Source: Methyloversatilis thermotolerans
GTDB taxonomy: Bacteria > Pseudomonadota > Gammaproteobacteria > Burkholderiales > Rhodocyclaceae
Assembly (NCBI RefSeq): GCF_000372885.1
Contig: NZ_KB889967.1
Location: 1,670,655-1,734,654 of the forward strand
Reading direction: 5' to 3'
Length of the DNA stretch: 64,000 nt
Shown here piece by piece: positions 1 to 8,973 of the stretch (positions within the stretch are counted from its first letter, which is position 1; each line of letters starts with the position of its first letter). The notes under the pieces were generated by a model, which ran no database searches, had not been told where the DNA came from, and was given only the letters and a program-made list of their open reading frames with translations. Made by a program: the position numbers and the translations under genes.

Positions 1-9
1 CCCACCCCG

Positions 10-34
10 CATCGCGGCCAGAGGCCGCTCCCAC
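10..34 (-). repeat. REP-like hairpin repeat, copy 1
   Basis: Read on the minus strand this is GTGGGAGCGG-CCTCT-GGCCGCGATG: a conserved GGAGCG head, a GC-rich stem (GCGGCC/GGCCGC) and a CGCGAT tail. Two further copies with different stem bases lie at 72-95 and 131-156. The head resembles the REP (repetitive extragenic palindrome) family known from pseudomonads. Location downstream of acnB, outside any gene, fits an extragenic element. Confidence 0.7.
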
Positions 35-71
35 GACAGCGCGCCCTGCCCGCGAGCGGAGCCGGGTTTGC

Positions 72-95
72 GTAGGAGCGGGCTTGCCCGCGATT
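72..95 (+). repeat. REP-like hairpin repeat, copy 2
   Basis: GTAGGAGCGGGCTTGCCCGC followed by GATT. The stem is GCGGGC/GCCCGC with a short TT loop. It points the opposite way to copies 1 and 3, so the three form an alternating, BIME-like cluster. Stem bases differ from the other copies but remain paired. Confidence 0.75.
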
Positions 96-130
96 GCAGC
101 GTCGAACGAAGCCCGCGGCCAGCCTGCGCC

Positions 131-156
131 GCATCGCGACCTGCGGTCGCTCCTGC
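131..156 (-). repeat. REP-like hairpin repeat, copy 3
   Basis: On the minus strand: GCAGGAGCGACCGCAGGTCG, then CGATGC. Its stem is GCGACC/GGTCGC, a third pairing variant of the same element, oriented like copy 1. Confidence 0.7.
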
Positions 157-182
157 GAAAGCGCGCCGGCATCGGCCGGGCG

Positions 183-208
183 AAAAAAAACCCGCACGGT
201 GTGCGGGC
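183..208 (-). terminator. Rho-independent terminator of acnB
   Basis: On the minus strand the sequence reads CCCGCACACCGTGCGGG followed by eight T. It lies about 70 bases beyond the acnB stop codon, in the right orientation. Confidence 0.85.
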
Positions 209-277
209 CTTCTCCGGCCTCCGGCGGCAACCGGCATATCCGGGGCCGCGAACGGCGCCGGCATGCCGGCAATCGGC

Positions 278-2869
278 TCAGACGGTCACTTCCTTCGCGG
301 TATCGACATACTCCTCGATCTGGTCGAAGTTCATGTACTTGTAGATCTTGTCGGCATTCTGCGTCACGACGCCGATTTCCGCCATGTATTCCTCGGCGGT
401 CGGGATGCGGCCCAGCTTGGAGCACACCGCGGCCAGTTCGGCCGAGCCCAGAAACACATGGGTGTTCTTGCCCAGACGGTTCGGGAAGTTGCGGGTCGAG
501 GTCGACATGCAGGTGCTGCCTTCCTTGATCTGCGCCTGATTGCCCATGCACAGCGAGCAGCCGGGCATTTCCATGCGGGCACCGGCACCGCCCAGGGTGG
601 CGTAATAGCCTTCCTTGGTCAGTTCCGACGCGTCCATCTTGGTCGGCGGCGCGATCCACAGGCGCACCGGAATGTCCTTCTTGCCTTCCAGTATCTTGCC
701 GGCGGCACGGAAGTGGCCGATATTGGTCATGCACGAGCCGACGAACACCTCGTCGATCTTCGTGCCGCTGACTTCCGACATGAACCTGGCGTCGTCCGGA
801 TCGTTCGGGCAGCAGACGATGGGTTCCTTGATGTCGTTCAGATCGATCTCGATCACGGCCGCGTATTCAGCGTCGGCATCCGCTTCCAGCAACTGCGGAT
901 CGGCCAGCCAGGCTTCGACCGACTTGATGCGGCGCTCCAGCGTGCGGGCGTCCTGGTAGCCGTTGGCGATCATGTTCTTCATCAGCACGATGTTGGAACG
1001 CAGGTACTCCTGCACCGGCTCCTTGTTCAGCTTGATCGTGCAGCCGGCGGCCGAACGTTCGGCCGACGCATCCGACAGTTCGAAGGCCTGTTCGACCTTC
1101 AGGTCGGGCAGACCTTCGATTTCGAGAATGCGGCCGGAGAACACGTTCTTCTTGCCCTGCTTGGCCACGGTCAGCAGACCGGCCTTGATCGCGTACAGCG
1201 GAATCGCATGCACCAGATCGCGCAGCGTGACACCCGGCTGCATCGTGCCCTTGAAGCGCACCAGCACCGATTCCGGCATGTCCAGCGGCATCACGCCAGT
1301 GGCGGCGCCGAAGGCGACCAGACCGGAACCGGCCGGGAAGGAAATGCCGATCGGGAAGCGGGTGTGCGAGTCGCCACCGGTACCGACCGTATCCGGAAGC
1401 AGCAGGCGGTTCAGCCAGGAGTGGATCACGCCGTCGCCCGGACGCAGCGCAACGCCGCCGCGGTTCGAGATGAAGGCGGGCAGTTCGCGGTGCATTTTCA
1501 CGTCCACCGGCTTCGGATAGGCGGCGGTGTGGCAGAAGGACTGCATGACCAGGTCGGCCGAGAAGCCGAGGCAGGCCAGATCCTTCAGTTCGTCGCGGGT
1601 CATCGGACCGGTGGTGTCCTGCGAGCCGACCGTGGTCATCTTCGGTTCGCAGTAGGTACCCGGGCGGATGCCTTTACCCTCGGGCAGGCCACAGGCGCGG
1701 CCGACCATTTTCTGCGCCAGCGTGTAGCCCTTGCCGGTATCGACCGGCGCCTTCGGCAGACGGAACAGCGTCGATGCCCCCAAGCCGAGGAAGTCGCGCG
1801 CCTTGGCGGTCAACGAGCGGCCGATGATGAGGTTGATGCGGCCGCCGGCGCGCACTTCGTCCAGCAGCACTTCGCTCTTGAGTGCGAATTCGGCGACCGT
1901 CTCGCCGTTACGGACGATCTTGCCGTCGTACGGCAGCACGTCGATCACGTCGCCCATTTCCAGCTTCGACACATCGACTTCGATAGGCAACGAGCCGGAG
2001 TCTTCCTGCGTGTTGAAGAAGATCGGGGCGATCTTGCCGCCCAGCGTGACGCCGCCGAAGCGCTTGTTCGGTACGTAGGGGATGTCCTGGCCGGTGGCCC
2101 AGATGACCGAGTTGGTTGCCGACTTGCGCGACGAGCCGGTGCCGACCACGTCGCCGACATAGGCGACCAGGTGGCCTTTCTTCTTCAGGTCCTCGATGAA
2201 CTGCATCGGGCCGCGCTTGCCATCCTCTTCCGGCTTGAAGGCCGCGTCCGGGCGGGTGTTCTTCAGCATCGCCAGATAGTGCATCGGAATGTCCGGGCGG
2301 GTGGTCGCGTCCGGCGCCGGCGACAGGTCGTCGGTATTGGTTTCGCCCGGCACCTTGAACACGGTGACCGTGATGGACTGCGGCACTTCCGGGCGGCTGG
2401 TGAACCACTCGGCGTCGGCCCAGGACTGCACGACTTCCTTGGCCTTGGCATTGCCGGCCTTCGCCTTCTCGGCGACGTCGTGGAAGAAGTCGAACATGAG
2501 CAGGGTCTTCTTCAGGCCCTCGGCAGCGACCGCGGCAACTTCGGCGTCGTCCAGCAGGTCAATCAGTGGCTTCACGTTGTAGCCACCGACCATGGTGCCC
2601 AGCAGTTCCGTCGCCTTGGCCCTGGAAATCAGGCCGACCTTCACGTCGCCATGCGCGACAGCGGCGAGGAAGGACGCCTTCACCTTGGCGGCGTCATCCA
2701 CGCCAGGCGGCACGCGATGAGTCAGCAGCTCGAGCAGGAAAGCCTCCTCGCCGGCGGGCGGGTTCTTGATCAGCTCGATCAGTTCGGCGGTCTGCTTCGC
2801 ATCCAGCGCGAGCGGCGGAATGCCGAGCGCGGCGCGCTCGGCAGCATGGGCACGGTAAGCTTGAAGCAC
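278..2869 (-). CDS. acnB: Aconitate hydratase B (2-methylisocitrate dehydratase)
   Basis: AcnB interconverts citrate and isocitrate in the cytosol through a [4Fe-4S] cluster, and in many proteobacteria also dehydrates 2-methylisocitrate. The frame gives 863 aa, the usual AcnB length. Cluster cysteines are visible as GSCMTN (C713) and GCSLCMGN (C771, C774), and the [10 protein letters not shown] substrate motif is present. I start at a GTG preceded by GGAGGA, because the upstream in-frame extension of 57 residues is not AcnB-like and the protein then begins VLQAYRAH as in the family. It is divergent from murB and has its own promoter and terminator. It opens the window's set of TCA/glyoxylate genes (acnB, icd, aceK, aceA, aceB). 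Confidence 0.97.
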   Translation of the reverse strand: MLQAYRAHAAERAALGIPPLALDAKQTAELIELIKNPPAGEEAFLLELLTHRVPPGVDDAAKVKASFLAAVAHGDVKVGLISRAKATELLGTMVGGYNVKPLIDLLDDAEVAAVAAEGLKKTLLMFDFFHDVAEKAKAGNAKAKEVVQSWADAEWFTSRPEVPQSITVTVFKVPGETNTDDLSPAPDATTRPDIPMHYLAMLKNTRPDAAFKPEEDGKRGPMQFIEDLKKKGHLVAYVGDVVGTGSSRKSATNSVIWATGQDIPYVPNKRFGGVTLGGKIAPIFFNTQEDSGSLPIEVDVSKLEMGDVIDVLPYDGKIVRNGETVAEFALKSEVLLDEVRAGGRINLIIGRSLTAKARDFLGLGASTLFRLPKAPVDTGKGYTLAQKMVGRACGLPEGKGIRPGTYCEPKMTTVGSQDTTGPMTRDELKDLACLGFSADLVMQSFCHTAAYPKPVDVKMHRELPAFISNRGGVALRPGDGVIHSWLNRLLLPDTVGTGGDSHTRFPIGISFPAGSGLVAFGAATGVMPLDMPESVLVRFKGTMQPGVTLRDLVHAIPLYAIKAGLLTVAKQGKKNVFSGRILEIEGLPDLKVEQAFELSDASAERSAAGCTIKLNKEPVQEYLRSNIVLMKNMIANGYQDARTLERRIKSVEAWLADPQLLEADADAEYAAVIEIDLNDIKEPIVCCPNDPDDARFMSEVSGTKIDEVFVGSCMTNIGHFRAAGKILEGKKDIPVRLWIAPPTKMDASELTKEGYYATLGGAGARMEMPGCSLCMGNQAQIKEGSTCMSTSTRNFPNRLGKNTHVFLGSAELAAVCSKLGRIPTAEEYMAEIGVVTQNADKIYKYMNFDQIEEYVDTAKEVTV

Positions 2870-3040
2870 GGTAAGTCCTCCGGTAGACGGGTATACCGCA
2901 TCATAGAACGACGCCTCCAGGCATGGTGCGTCGCACGACGACGCGGACAGAAAATCCGCTGCTTTCACCGCCGCCGGGCTTCGCACTGCGGCGATGCCAG
3001 GTCCTGCTGGGTCGCTACCCAGCCGACCGGCGCGGCTCAA

Positions 3041-3058
3041 GTCTTATATATGATATCT
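3041..3058. promoter_or_regulatory. Candidate operator at acnB promoter (GTCTTATA element)
   Basis: GTCTTATATATGATATCT overlaps the predicted acnB -10 box. Its first eight bases also occur in the perfect dyad GTCTTATACAAGAC upstream of aceA (48491-48504). AT-rich dyads of this kind are typical targets of GntR-family regulators. The regulator itself is not in the window, so this is an inference from the shared sequence. Confidence 0.45.
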
Positions 3059-3073
3059 TTTATCGCATTTCAA
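3045..3073 (-). promoter_or_regulatory. Predicted sigma-70 promoter of acnB
   Basis: On the minus strand: TTGAAA, a 17-base spacer, then TATATA. Transcription would start near 3038, leaving an untranslated leader of about 170 bases before the GTG start of acnB. Confidence 0.65.
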
Positions 3074-3111
3074 GCCAAGGCCGGCAGTCGGTGTTCCGCA
3101 GCGTCGGCCGC

Positions 3112-3117
3112 TATACT
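3112..3117 (+). promoter_or_regulatory. Possible -10 box of murB
   Basis: TATACT lies 31 bases upstream of the murB ATG. I do not see a convincing -35 at the usual distance, so this is a weak call. Confidence 0.3.
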
Positions 3118-3147
3118 TCGCGGCCGGATATACAGCGACCGCCTGCC

Positions 3148-4170
3148 ATGCAGCCTGCCCTGATCGATGCTGATCTGAGCGCGTTCAACACGCTGCATCT
3201 GGCCGCCCGCGCGGCCCGCCTGCGCCTTGTAGACGACGCCCGCGCCCTGCCCGCCCTTACGGCAGAGGCGGATGCGTCGGGCGAGCCGCTGCTGATACTC
3301 GGCGGCGGCAGCAATATCGTGTTCGGCGCGGACTTCCCCGGAACCGTGCTGCACATGCGCACGCGCGGCATCGATGTACTCACCGTCGATGGCGAGCACA
3401 TCACGGTGGCCGTGGCGGCCGGCGAGGCCTGGCATGACTGGGTCACCCATACGCTCGCCCAGGGCTGGTACGGCCTGGAGAACCTCGCGCTCATTCCGGG
3501 TACGGTCGGTGCCGCCCCGGTACAGAACATCGGCGCCTACGGGCTTGAACTGGCCGACCGGCTCGATCATGTGGAGGCCTGGGACCGGTCCGATCGCCGC
3601 TGGCTGCGGCTGGATCGGGACGCCTGCCAGCTTGCCTATCGCGACAGCGTGTTCAAGCGGGACCTCGCCGGCCGCGCCATCATCACGCGCGTCGCCTTCA
3701 AGCTGACCCTGCGGCCCGACGTGCGCGCCGATTATGCCGATCTGCAACGCGAGCTGGCCGCCACGGGAATCGCGCAAGCGACCCCGCACGACGTGTATCG
3801 CGCGGTCTGCGCGGTGCGCCGCCGCAAACTGCCCGACCCCGCGCAACTCGGCAATGCCGGCAGCTTCTTCCGCAACCCTGTGCTCGCGGGCGACGCCGCC
3901 AGCCGTTTGCTGGCCGAGCATCCCGAAGTGCCGCACTATCCGGCACCCGATGGCGCGGTGAAGTTCGCGGCCGCGTGGTTCATCGACCGCTGCGGCTGGA
4001 AGGGCGTACGGCGCGGCGATGCCGGCGTGCATGAGCGGCAGGCCCTGGTGCTGGTCAATCACGGCCACGCGACGGCGGGCGAACTGCTGGCGCTGGCCGC
4101 GGACATCCAGTCCAGCGTGCGCGACCGCTTCGGCGTGTGGCTGGAACCGGAACCGCTCATCGTGCGCTGA
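3148..4170 (+). CDS. murB: UDP-N-acetylenolpyruvoylglucosamine reductase
   Basis: MurB reduces UDP-GlcNAc-enolpyruvate to UDP-MurNAc with NADPH and FAD, the second committed step of peptidoglycan precursor synthesis in the cytosol. The 340 aa length matches the E. coli-type (type I) enzyme. Visible motifs are the FAD-binding ILGGGSNIVF near residue 55, IPGTVGAAPVQNIGAYG near 120, GNAGSFFRNP with the catalytic serine S239, and the C-terminal LEPEPLIV. The ATG at 3148 starts MQPALIDADLSAFNTLHLAA, aligning with the family; upstream in-frame codons run into the promoter region. It is divergent from acnB and convergent with the LPS operon, with only 8 bases between stop codons. Confidence 0.96.
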   Translation: MQPALIDADLSAFNTLHLAARAARLRLVDDARALPALTAEADASGEPLLILGGGSNIVFGADFPGTVLHMRTRGIDVLTVDGEHITVAVAAGEAWHDWVTHTLAQGWYGLENLALIPGTVGAAPVQNIGAYGLELADRLDHVEAWDRSDRRWLRLDRDACQLAYRDSVFKRDLAGRAIITRVAFKLTLRPDVRADYADLQRELAATGIAQATPHDVYRAVCAVRRRKLPDPAQLGNAGSFFRNPVLAGDAASRLLAEHPEVPHYPAPDGAVKFAAAWFIDRCGWKGVRRGDAGVHERQALVLVNHGHATAGELLALAADIQSSVRDRFGVWLEPEPLIVR

Positions 4171-4178
4171 GCGCGGGC

Positions 4179-4490
4179 TCATTCCGGCAGCCCGTGCCGG
4201 CGCCGCGCACGCAGGCAGGCGGGCGATCCGGCTTCGAATTCCCGGCACGGGTCAGGCCGCTCGTCGTAGATGACACACCGGACCGCCTGCCCTATCGTCC
4301 CGCACAAGGCGAGACAGCGCGGCGACACATGGTCGGTTCCGCGCATGCGCGCGATCGCCGGATTCAGTTCGTCATAGAAGCCCTCGGGCACCAGACCGCC
4401 CTGCGCCTCGCCACAGGACGGATGGAAATCGACGCGAAAGCAGGCGCAGCACGCGCCGCACGCCGTACAGTCGAACGCCGGATCAGGCAT
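4179..4490 (-). CDS. YkgJ-family cysteine-cluster protein
   Basis: Protein of 103 aa with the N-terminal pattern FDCTACGACCACF and later cysteines (SPRCLALCG, RCVIYDERPDPCREFE). This is the layout of the YkgJ/UPF0153 family, predicted to bind zinc or an Fe-S cluster through conserved cysteines; no reaction is established. It is the last gene of the minus-strand surface operon and its start overlaps the end of the TrmB-like gene by 8 bases, so it is probably co-translated. Confidence 0.8.
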   Translation of the reverse strand: MPDPAFDCTACGACCACFRVDFHPSCGEAQGGLVPEGFYDELNPAIARMRGTDHVSPRCLALCGTIGQAVRCVIYDERPDPCREFEAGSPACLRARRRHGLPE

Positions 4491-5139
4491 CGACCACGCA
4501 TCGGAACAGGGTATGGCCGCTGGCCGTGTACTTGCGCTCGAAGGGCGTCAGAACCGGATCCGGCACGAAACTCCACACGCTCGCCTCGCGGCCCGTGAGC
4601 AGTCGTACCGCCAGCGCGAATTCCTCGACATAGATGCGCCAGTTGCTGCGGCACTCGATCCGGCCTCCAAGCGCGAGCACCGTCGGAAACACCGGATGCG
4701 CCGGCCAGCGACGTGCGACATGGCCGATCTTGGGCCACGGGTTGGGATAGAGCATGTACTGAGCGTCCGGACGATAGCCCTGGGCATGCATGAGCTGCCA
4801 GACATCCACCATGTCGGCACGCAGCAGCAGGCCGTTGGGCGGCATGGCAGGCGCGCGGCTCAGCCGGTGCGCCGACTGATCCACGCCCACCACCTTGTGG
4901 CGCGGGTGGCTTTCCGCCAGATGCCGCGTACTTTCGCCGGTACCGCAACAGCTGTCGATGATGAGTGCTTCGCCCGGCGCGCAGAAAGCCTGGAATACGC
5001 TGAACGCCTCCGCGCTGTAAGCTGCGGCCGGTCGGCGGAACGGGTGGCCGGTGCGCCGGGCGATCAGCGCAGTCAGTTGATCGTGCGGCCCCTGCTGCGC
5101 ACTCGTCGGCACGCGTGACGCCGCGCCGGCCGCGTTCAT
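4483..5139 (-). CDS. TrmB-like SAM-dependent tRNA (guanine-N7) methyltransferase
   Basis: Protein of 218 aa with a Rossmann SAM motif (IIDSCCGTGEST) and, about 70 residues on, YPNPWPKIGHVARRW, which is a variant of the TrmB signature (F-P-D-P-W-P-K-x-R-H). TrmB proteins methylate G46 of tRNA. This copy is divergent, so the exact substrate is uncertain; other small divergent TrmB paralogues exist in proteobacteria. The start ATG overlaps the stop of the upstream membrane-protein gene as ATGA, which decides it over the longer in-frame extension. Finding it inside an LPS operon is unusual. Confidence 0.75.
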   Translation of the reverse strand: MNAAGAASRVPTSAQQGPHDQLTALIARRTGHPFRRPAAAYSAEAFSVFQAFCAPGEALIIDSCCGTGESTRHLAESHPRHKVVGVDQSAHRLSRAPAMPPNGLLLRADMVDVWQLMHAQGYRPDAQYMLYPNPWPKIGHVARRWPAHPVFPTVLALGGRIECRSNWRIYVEEFALAVRLLTGREASVWSFVPDPVLTPFERKYTASGHTLFRCVVDA

Positions 5140-5780
5140 GACAGATAGCGGCGGCCGGTCTGGCTGATCCACACCGACCAGGCCAGTATCAGCGGATGCG
5201 CCATTTCCAGCCCTTCTTCGAAAGCGGTGGCGTAGTGCTTGGCGAACGAACCCAGTTCGATGCCGTAGTCGACCGACAGCACGGCCGGCAGGCGATCGAT
5301 CAGCTTGCCGGCGACCACCAGCACCGTTCCGGCAAGAAGCCACAGGCCGGAGCGCGAGCGCCAGCCGCCCTGCAGGAAGAGGAAGCGGGCGATCACCCAG
5401 CCGGCATGAAGCACCAGCGACACGAGCAACAGGGCGATCACCGCGCAGATGACCTTTTCCTCGAACGGGCGCGCGGCATCACGATAGAAGCTGTTCTTCA
5501 GAAAGCTCTCGCCGGTGAACAGCTTGTGCCAGTCGGCTTCGCGCGCGGCAAAGGCCAGGCACAACAGCACGAATGCGGCAGCGCGGGTGCCGAAGGGCCG
5601 GATGCGCAGCAGCACGACCATGGCGCAGCCGAGCCAGCCCAGTATGGAAAGCTGTTCGAACGGCCCTTGTTCGGAGAAGGTCCAGATGAAGACCTGCTCG
5701 CTCAATACCCGCGGCAACAGCGCCAGCATCGCGGTATAGGCGATCAGCAGCACGATGATGAGGCGATCGGTCTTGCTCAT
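5136..5780 (-). CDS. Conserved membrane protein, function unknown
   Basis: I do not recognise a named family. The 214 aa protein shows about five hydrophobic segments (residues about 5-25, 45-62, 65-80, 110-135 and 145-165) and a soluble C-terminal part ending in QTGRRYLS. It sits between a GT4 glycosyltransferase (21-base gap) and the TrmB-like gene (ATGA overlap), so it is co-transcribed with LPS assembly genes. A role in the envelope is guilt by association only. Confidence 0.7.
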   Translation of the reverse strand: MSKTDRLIIVLLIAYTAMLALLPRVLSEQVFIWTFSEQGPFEQLSILGWLGCAMVVLLRIRPFGTRAAAFVLLCLAFAAREADWHKLFTGESFLKNSFYRDAARPFEEKVICAVIALLLVSLVLHAGWVIARFLFLQGGWRSRSGLWLLAGTVLVVAGKLIDRLPAVLSVDYGIELGSFAKHYATAFEEGLEMAHPLILAWSVWISQTGRRYLS

Positions 5781-5801
5781 GTATGCACTTTCACAGGGAT
5801 G

Positions 5802-6881
5802 TCAGTAAAGCAGGCGACGATAGACGGCAAGATTGCCCTCGACCATCGCGTCGACCGAAAACTGTTCGAGGATGCGCGCGCGACCTGCCTGGCCAAGCCG
5901 GCGGCACAGAGACGGGTCGTCGAGCAGCCGCTGCAGCGCCTGCGCCAGCGCTGCGACATCGCCCGGTTCGATCAGCACGCCGGTGATGCCGTCGACCACC
6001 GCTTCGGGCAATCCGCCCGCGCGCGAGGTGACGATGGGCAGCGCAGCCGCCGACGCCTGCAGCAGCGAGACCCCCAGACCTTCCATGTCCGCCGGATGCG
6101 CCAGGACGTCGAGCCCGCCGAGCCAGCGCGCAAGATCGCTCCGGAAGCCGGCGAAATGGACGCGGCTGCCCAGTCCGCAGCGATATACCTCGGCTTCCAG
6201 ATCGTCGCGCAGCGCTCCCTGGCCGAAGAACACGACGTGGACACCGGGATGGCTGGCGCTCAGCCGCCCTACCGCGTCGATCAGGTAGCGATGCCCCTTG
6301 CGCGGGATCAGCTGCGCCACCATGCCGATGACCTGCGCATCCTCCGGCACGCCGAATTCGCGGCGGAAGGCGATGCGGTCGACCGGTTCGAGATAGGGTG
6401 CGGCGTCGACCGCACTGCGTACGCAGCTTACCCGACCGGGCGCCAGACCCTCGGCGAGCAGAACCTGGCGTATGCCTTCCGAAATGGTGATGACATGGTC
6501 GTACAAGCGGTACTTCAGGGCCACCAGCCAGCGCGGCTCCGGATTGTCGACACGTCGCGACAGCACGCAGCGCGCGCCGGTCAGACGCGCGGCAAAGCCC
6601 CCCCAGAGATCGGCCCCTCGCCGGCTGTGCAGATGGACCACATCCGGTCGCACGCGCCTGATGAGCGCCGCCAGCCGCAGAGCCATGCCGGCGTCGGCAT
6701 CGCCGCCCATCCTCATTTCCACCACTTCGGCATTGCTGGCGCAGGCGCCGGCAATGGCCGCGCCCCGCGGGCAGGCCAGCACATTGCTCACGCCGCGCCG
6801 GGCCAGGCCCTCGACGATGTAAGCCACCTGCCGAGCGCCGCCGTAGTAGTGTTTGCCCGCCTCCACATGCAGGATTTTCAT
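5802..6881 (-). CDS. GT4-family glycosyltransferase (LPS core/O-antigen)
   Basis: A 359 aa GT-B enzyme transferring a sugar from a nucleotide donor. The N-terminus MKILHVEAGKHYYGGARQV has the glycine-rich loop of GT4 acceptor domains. The C-terminal half carries VAQLIPRKGH, VVFFGQG and HPADMEGLGVSLLQASAAALP, matching the donor-site E-x7-E pattern of the family. Its ATG overlaps the stop of the upstream GT9 gene (ATGA), which fixes the start. Operon context with two GT9 enzymes and a WaaL-like ligase points to LPS core or outer-core assembly at the inner membrane. Donor and linkage cannot be read from sequence. Confidence 0.88.
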   Translation of the reverse strand: MKILHVEAGKHYYGGARQVAYIVEGLARRGVSNVLACPRGAAIAGACASNAEVVEMRMGGDADAGMALRLAALIRRVRPDVVHLHSRRGADLWGGFAARLTGARCVLSRRVDNPEPRWLVALKYRLYDHVITISEGIRQVLLAEGLAPGRVSCVRSAVDAAPYLEPVDRIAFRREFGVPEDAQVIGMVAQLIPRKGHRYLIDAVGRLSASHPGVHVVFFGQGALRDDLEAEVYRCGLGSRVHFAGFRSDLARWLGGLDVLAHPADMEGLGVSLLQASAAALPIVTSRAGGLPEAVVDGITGVLIEPGDVAALAQALQRLLDDPSLCRRLGQAGRARILEQFSVDAMVEGNLAVYRRLLY

Positions 6882-7909
6882 GCCGCCAGCACCCGGTCGA
6901 CCTCCTCCATCACCCGCGCCGGCGTGATGTCGCGCAGGCAGGTGAAGGCACCGCCGCAGGTGGGATTGCGGCGACAGGGCGAACATTGCATACCGAGCCA
7001 GATTACCCGCGCGTTGTCGCGGCCGGTGATCGTGTAGGGGCAGGTGGATCCGAACAGCGCCACCGTGGGCACGTCGAAGGCGATGCCCATATGGGTCAGC
7101 CCGGTATCGACACCGACAACAAGGCCGGCCGAACGCACGACGGCTGCGGCCTCGTGCAGCCGGGTGCGACCGGCCAGATTCACGATGCGCGCATCGGCTG
7201 ACGCGATGCACGCTGCCGCCTCGGCGTCCGCCGGTCCGCCCAGCAATACCGGCGTGAGGCCCCGCTCGACGAGGATCCGGCAGAGTGACTGCCAGGCGTC
7301 CTCGAACCAGTGCTTCTGCGGTCGCGTCGTGAACGGCGCACAGACCGCATAGCTTCGGGCCCGCAGACGGTGTTCCGCCATCAGTCGGTCGGCGGCGAGC
7401 GCCGCGGGTGGTGTCACCGAAAGCCGCGGCAGGAAGTCGCCACAGTCCAGTCCGAGATGACGTGCCAGATGCAGATACTCCGAACTGATGCGTGCCGCAT
7501 CGCCGCCGCGCTCGACCACCTCGGACATGAACAGCGCGCTGCCCTCGCGTGAATCGAGGCCGATGCGCCGCGGTGCCCCGGTCATCCAGGCCAGCAGACC
7601 GCTCTTGAACAGGCCCTGCAGATCGAGCACGGTATCGAAACGGAAGGCGCGCAGTCGCCGGCGAAACTCGATCACGCGACGCAGCAGCGTCCAGCGCCGC
7701 CCGTCCCGCCACAGCGCCTTCCATTCGGACTTCGGCCAGGTGATGACCTCGTCCAGGCACGGATCGTCGATGATCAGGTCGGCCATGGCAGGCTCCACCA
7801 GCCACGCGATGAACGCATCAGGATGCGAACGGCGGAGCGCCGCCGTGATCGGCGACGCGAACACGACATCGCCGATCGCCGAAGTACGGACGACAAGTAT
7901 CCTGTTCAC
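6878..7909 (-). CDS. GT9 heptosyltransferase-like LPS glycosyltransferase
   Basis: A 343 aa protein of the WaaC/WaaF/WaaQ type (GT9), which adds ADP-heptose to growing LPS core. The start MNRILVVRTSAIGDVVFASP is the GT9 signature. VVGVDTGLTHMGIAFDVPTVALFGST is the donor-binding motif, and the cysteine-rich CSPCRRNPTCGGAFTCL stretch near residue 310 is shared by many GT9 enzymes. It starts with GTG, overlapping the preceding stop codon as GTGA. Which heptose it adds is not decidable here. Confidence 0.88.
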   Translation of the reverse strand: MNRILVVRTSAIGDVVFASPITAALRRSHPDAFIAWLVEPAMADLIIDDPCLDEVITWPKSEWKALWRDGRRWTLLRRVIEFRRRLRAFRFDTVLDLQGLFKSGLLAWMTGAPRRIGLDSREGSALFMSEVVERGGDAARISSEYLHLARHLGLDCGDFLPRLSVTPPAALAADRLMAEHRLRARSYAVCAPFTTRPQKHWFEDAWQSLCRILVERGLTPVLLGGPADAEAAACIASADARIVNLAGRTRLHEAAAVVRSAGLVVGVDTGLTHMGIAFDVPTVALFGSTCPYTITGRDNARVIWLGMQCSPCRRNPTCGGAFTCLRDITPARVMEEVDRVLAA

Positions 7910-8970
7910 GATGGCTGGTCGGCTGCGAGCCGAGCCCGGATGCGCGCGAACACCGCCTCCGGATGGATGGCCGACATGCCCTCTCCCTCGATGCCATCGA
8001 GCAGGGGATCATGCGCGAGCGGGCGCGTCGCGCCGAACAGCCCGAGCGCCGGCACACCGGAGGCCGCCGCCACATTCAGGACACCGGTATCATTGCCGAC
8101 ACACAGCGCGCAGTGCGTCAGCAGCGCCGCCGACCTGAGTACCGAGCGCTGACAGAAAGCGCGCACGACGTCTGGCGGACATCCTGCAGATGCCACTATG
8201 CGTTCGCCGACCGCCAATTCGGCTGGCCCGCCGAGCAGCACAATGCCCAGCCCGGCCTCGGCCAGCCGCTGCGCCAGCCGTGCGAAGTTGTCGCTGCCCC
8301 AGTCCTTGCGCGCTTCCGACGTACCGATGGCCATCGCCACGACCGGCCTGCGCAAGGTCGCGATGTCCGCCGCCACCTCGGCGATCAGCGGCGCGGGAAT
8401 GGCCAGGCGCGGCGTGACGGCAACGTCGACGAAACCGTGCGCGCGCGCGAACGAGGTCGCCTCGGGATACACCCAGTTGCCGGCGCCCGCGTGGCGCTCG
8501 ATGAAGGGAGGCATGTTCAGGAACAGGCGCTCGATGGAGCCGAAGCCGAAGCCGGCACGATGCGGGATGCCCGCAGCCAGCGTCATCAAGCCGTAGCGCA
8601 CGCGCGACGAGAAGATGAACACGTGGGAGAAACCGCGACTGCGCAGGCTGCGCACCAGTTCGAACATGCCGCGCAGCCCTTCATGCCTGCCGCGACGCTG
8701 TTCTCCGGCACGGGGCCTGTAGTCGTAGTCGATCACTTCGGCCACGCAGGATTCGCCGGCCAGCACGTCGGCCGCGCGGCAGGAAGGCTTGGCCATGACC
8801 GACACGCGACCGTCCGCGGTGTGCGCTGCAATCGCCCGGATGTACGGGATGTGCCACACCAGATCGCCGATGCCGCTGCGATGATGAATCACCAGAGCAC
8901 GATCGATGGGCCGGGCCCTGGAACCGTCCGCAGGCCGGCTCAGGGATCTGTGGACTGAGGCGCCGTGCAT
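7906..8970 (-). CDS. GT9 heptosyltransferase-like LPS glycosyltransferase (second copy)
   Basis: A 354 aa GT9-type protein: RALVIHHRSGIGDLVWHIPYIRA near the N-terminus, VVAMAIGTSEARKDW in the middle and CVGNDTGVLNVAAASGVPALGLFG as donor motif. It has a longer N-terminal extension than the other GT9 enzyme, and its first 20 residues may not all be translated. Three bases separate it from the ligase gene upstream and it overlaps the next gene. Likely adds a heptose or related sugar in LPS core synthesis. Confidence 0.85.
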   Translation of the reverse strand: MHGASVHRSLSRPADGSRARPIDRALVIHHRSGIGDLVWHIPYIRAIAAHTADGRVSVMAKPSCRAADVLAGESCVAEVIDYDYRPRAGEQRRGRHEGLRGMFELVRSLRSRGFSHVFIFSSRVRYGLMTLAAGIPHRAGFGFGSIERLFLNMPPFIERHAGAGNWVYPEATSFARAHGFVDVAVTPRLAIPAPLIAEVAADIATLRRPVVAMAIGTSEARKDWGSDNFARLAQRLAEAGLGIVLLGGPAELAVGERIVASAGCPPDVVRAFCQRSVLRSAALLTHCALCVGNDTGVLNVAAASGVPALGLFGATRPLAHDPLLDGIEGEGMSAIHPEAVFARIRARLAADQPS

Positions 8971-8973
8971 CGT

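Noticed and set aside
10-156. Possible CRISPR fragment
   Set aside because: Repeats alternate in orientation, differ in stem sequence and have irregular spacing, which is REP/BIME structure, not CRISPR.
68-3163. A 1031-codon open frame on the + strand opposite acnB
   Set aside because: High-GC antisense shadow. Its His/Arg/Gln/Asp-rich composition is what antisense reading of GC-rich coding DNA gives, while acnB on the other strand has every family motif.
5196-7037. A 613-codon + strand frame across the membrane protein and GT4 genes
   Set aside because: It spans two well-supported minus-strand genes and has shadow-type composition.
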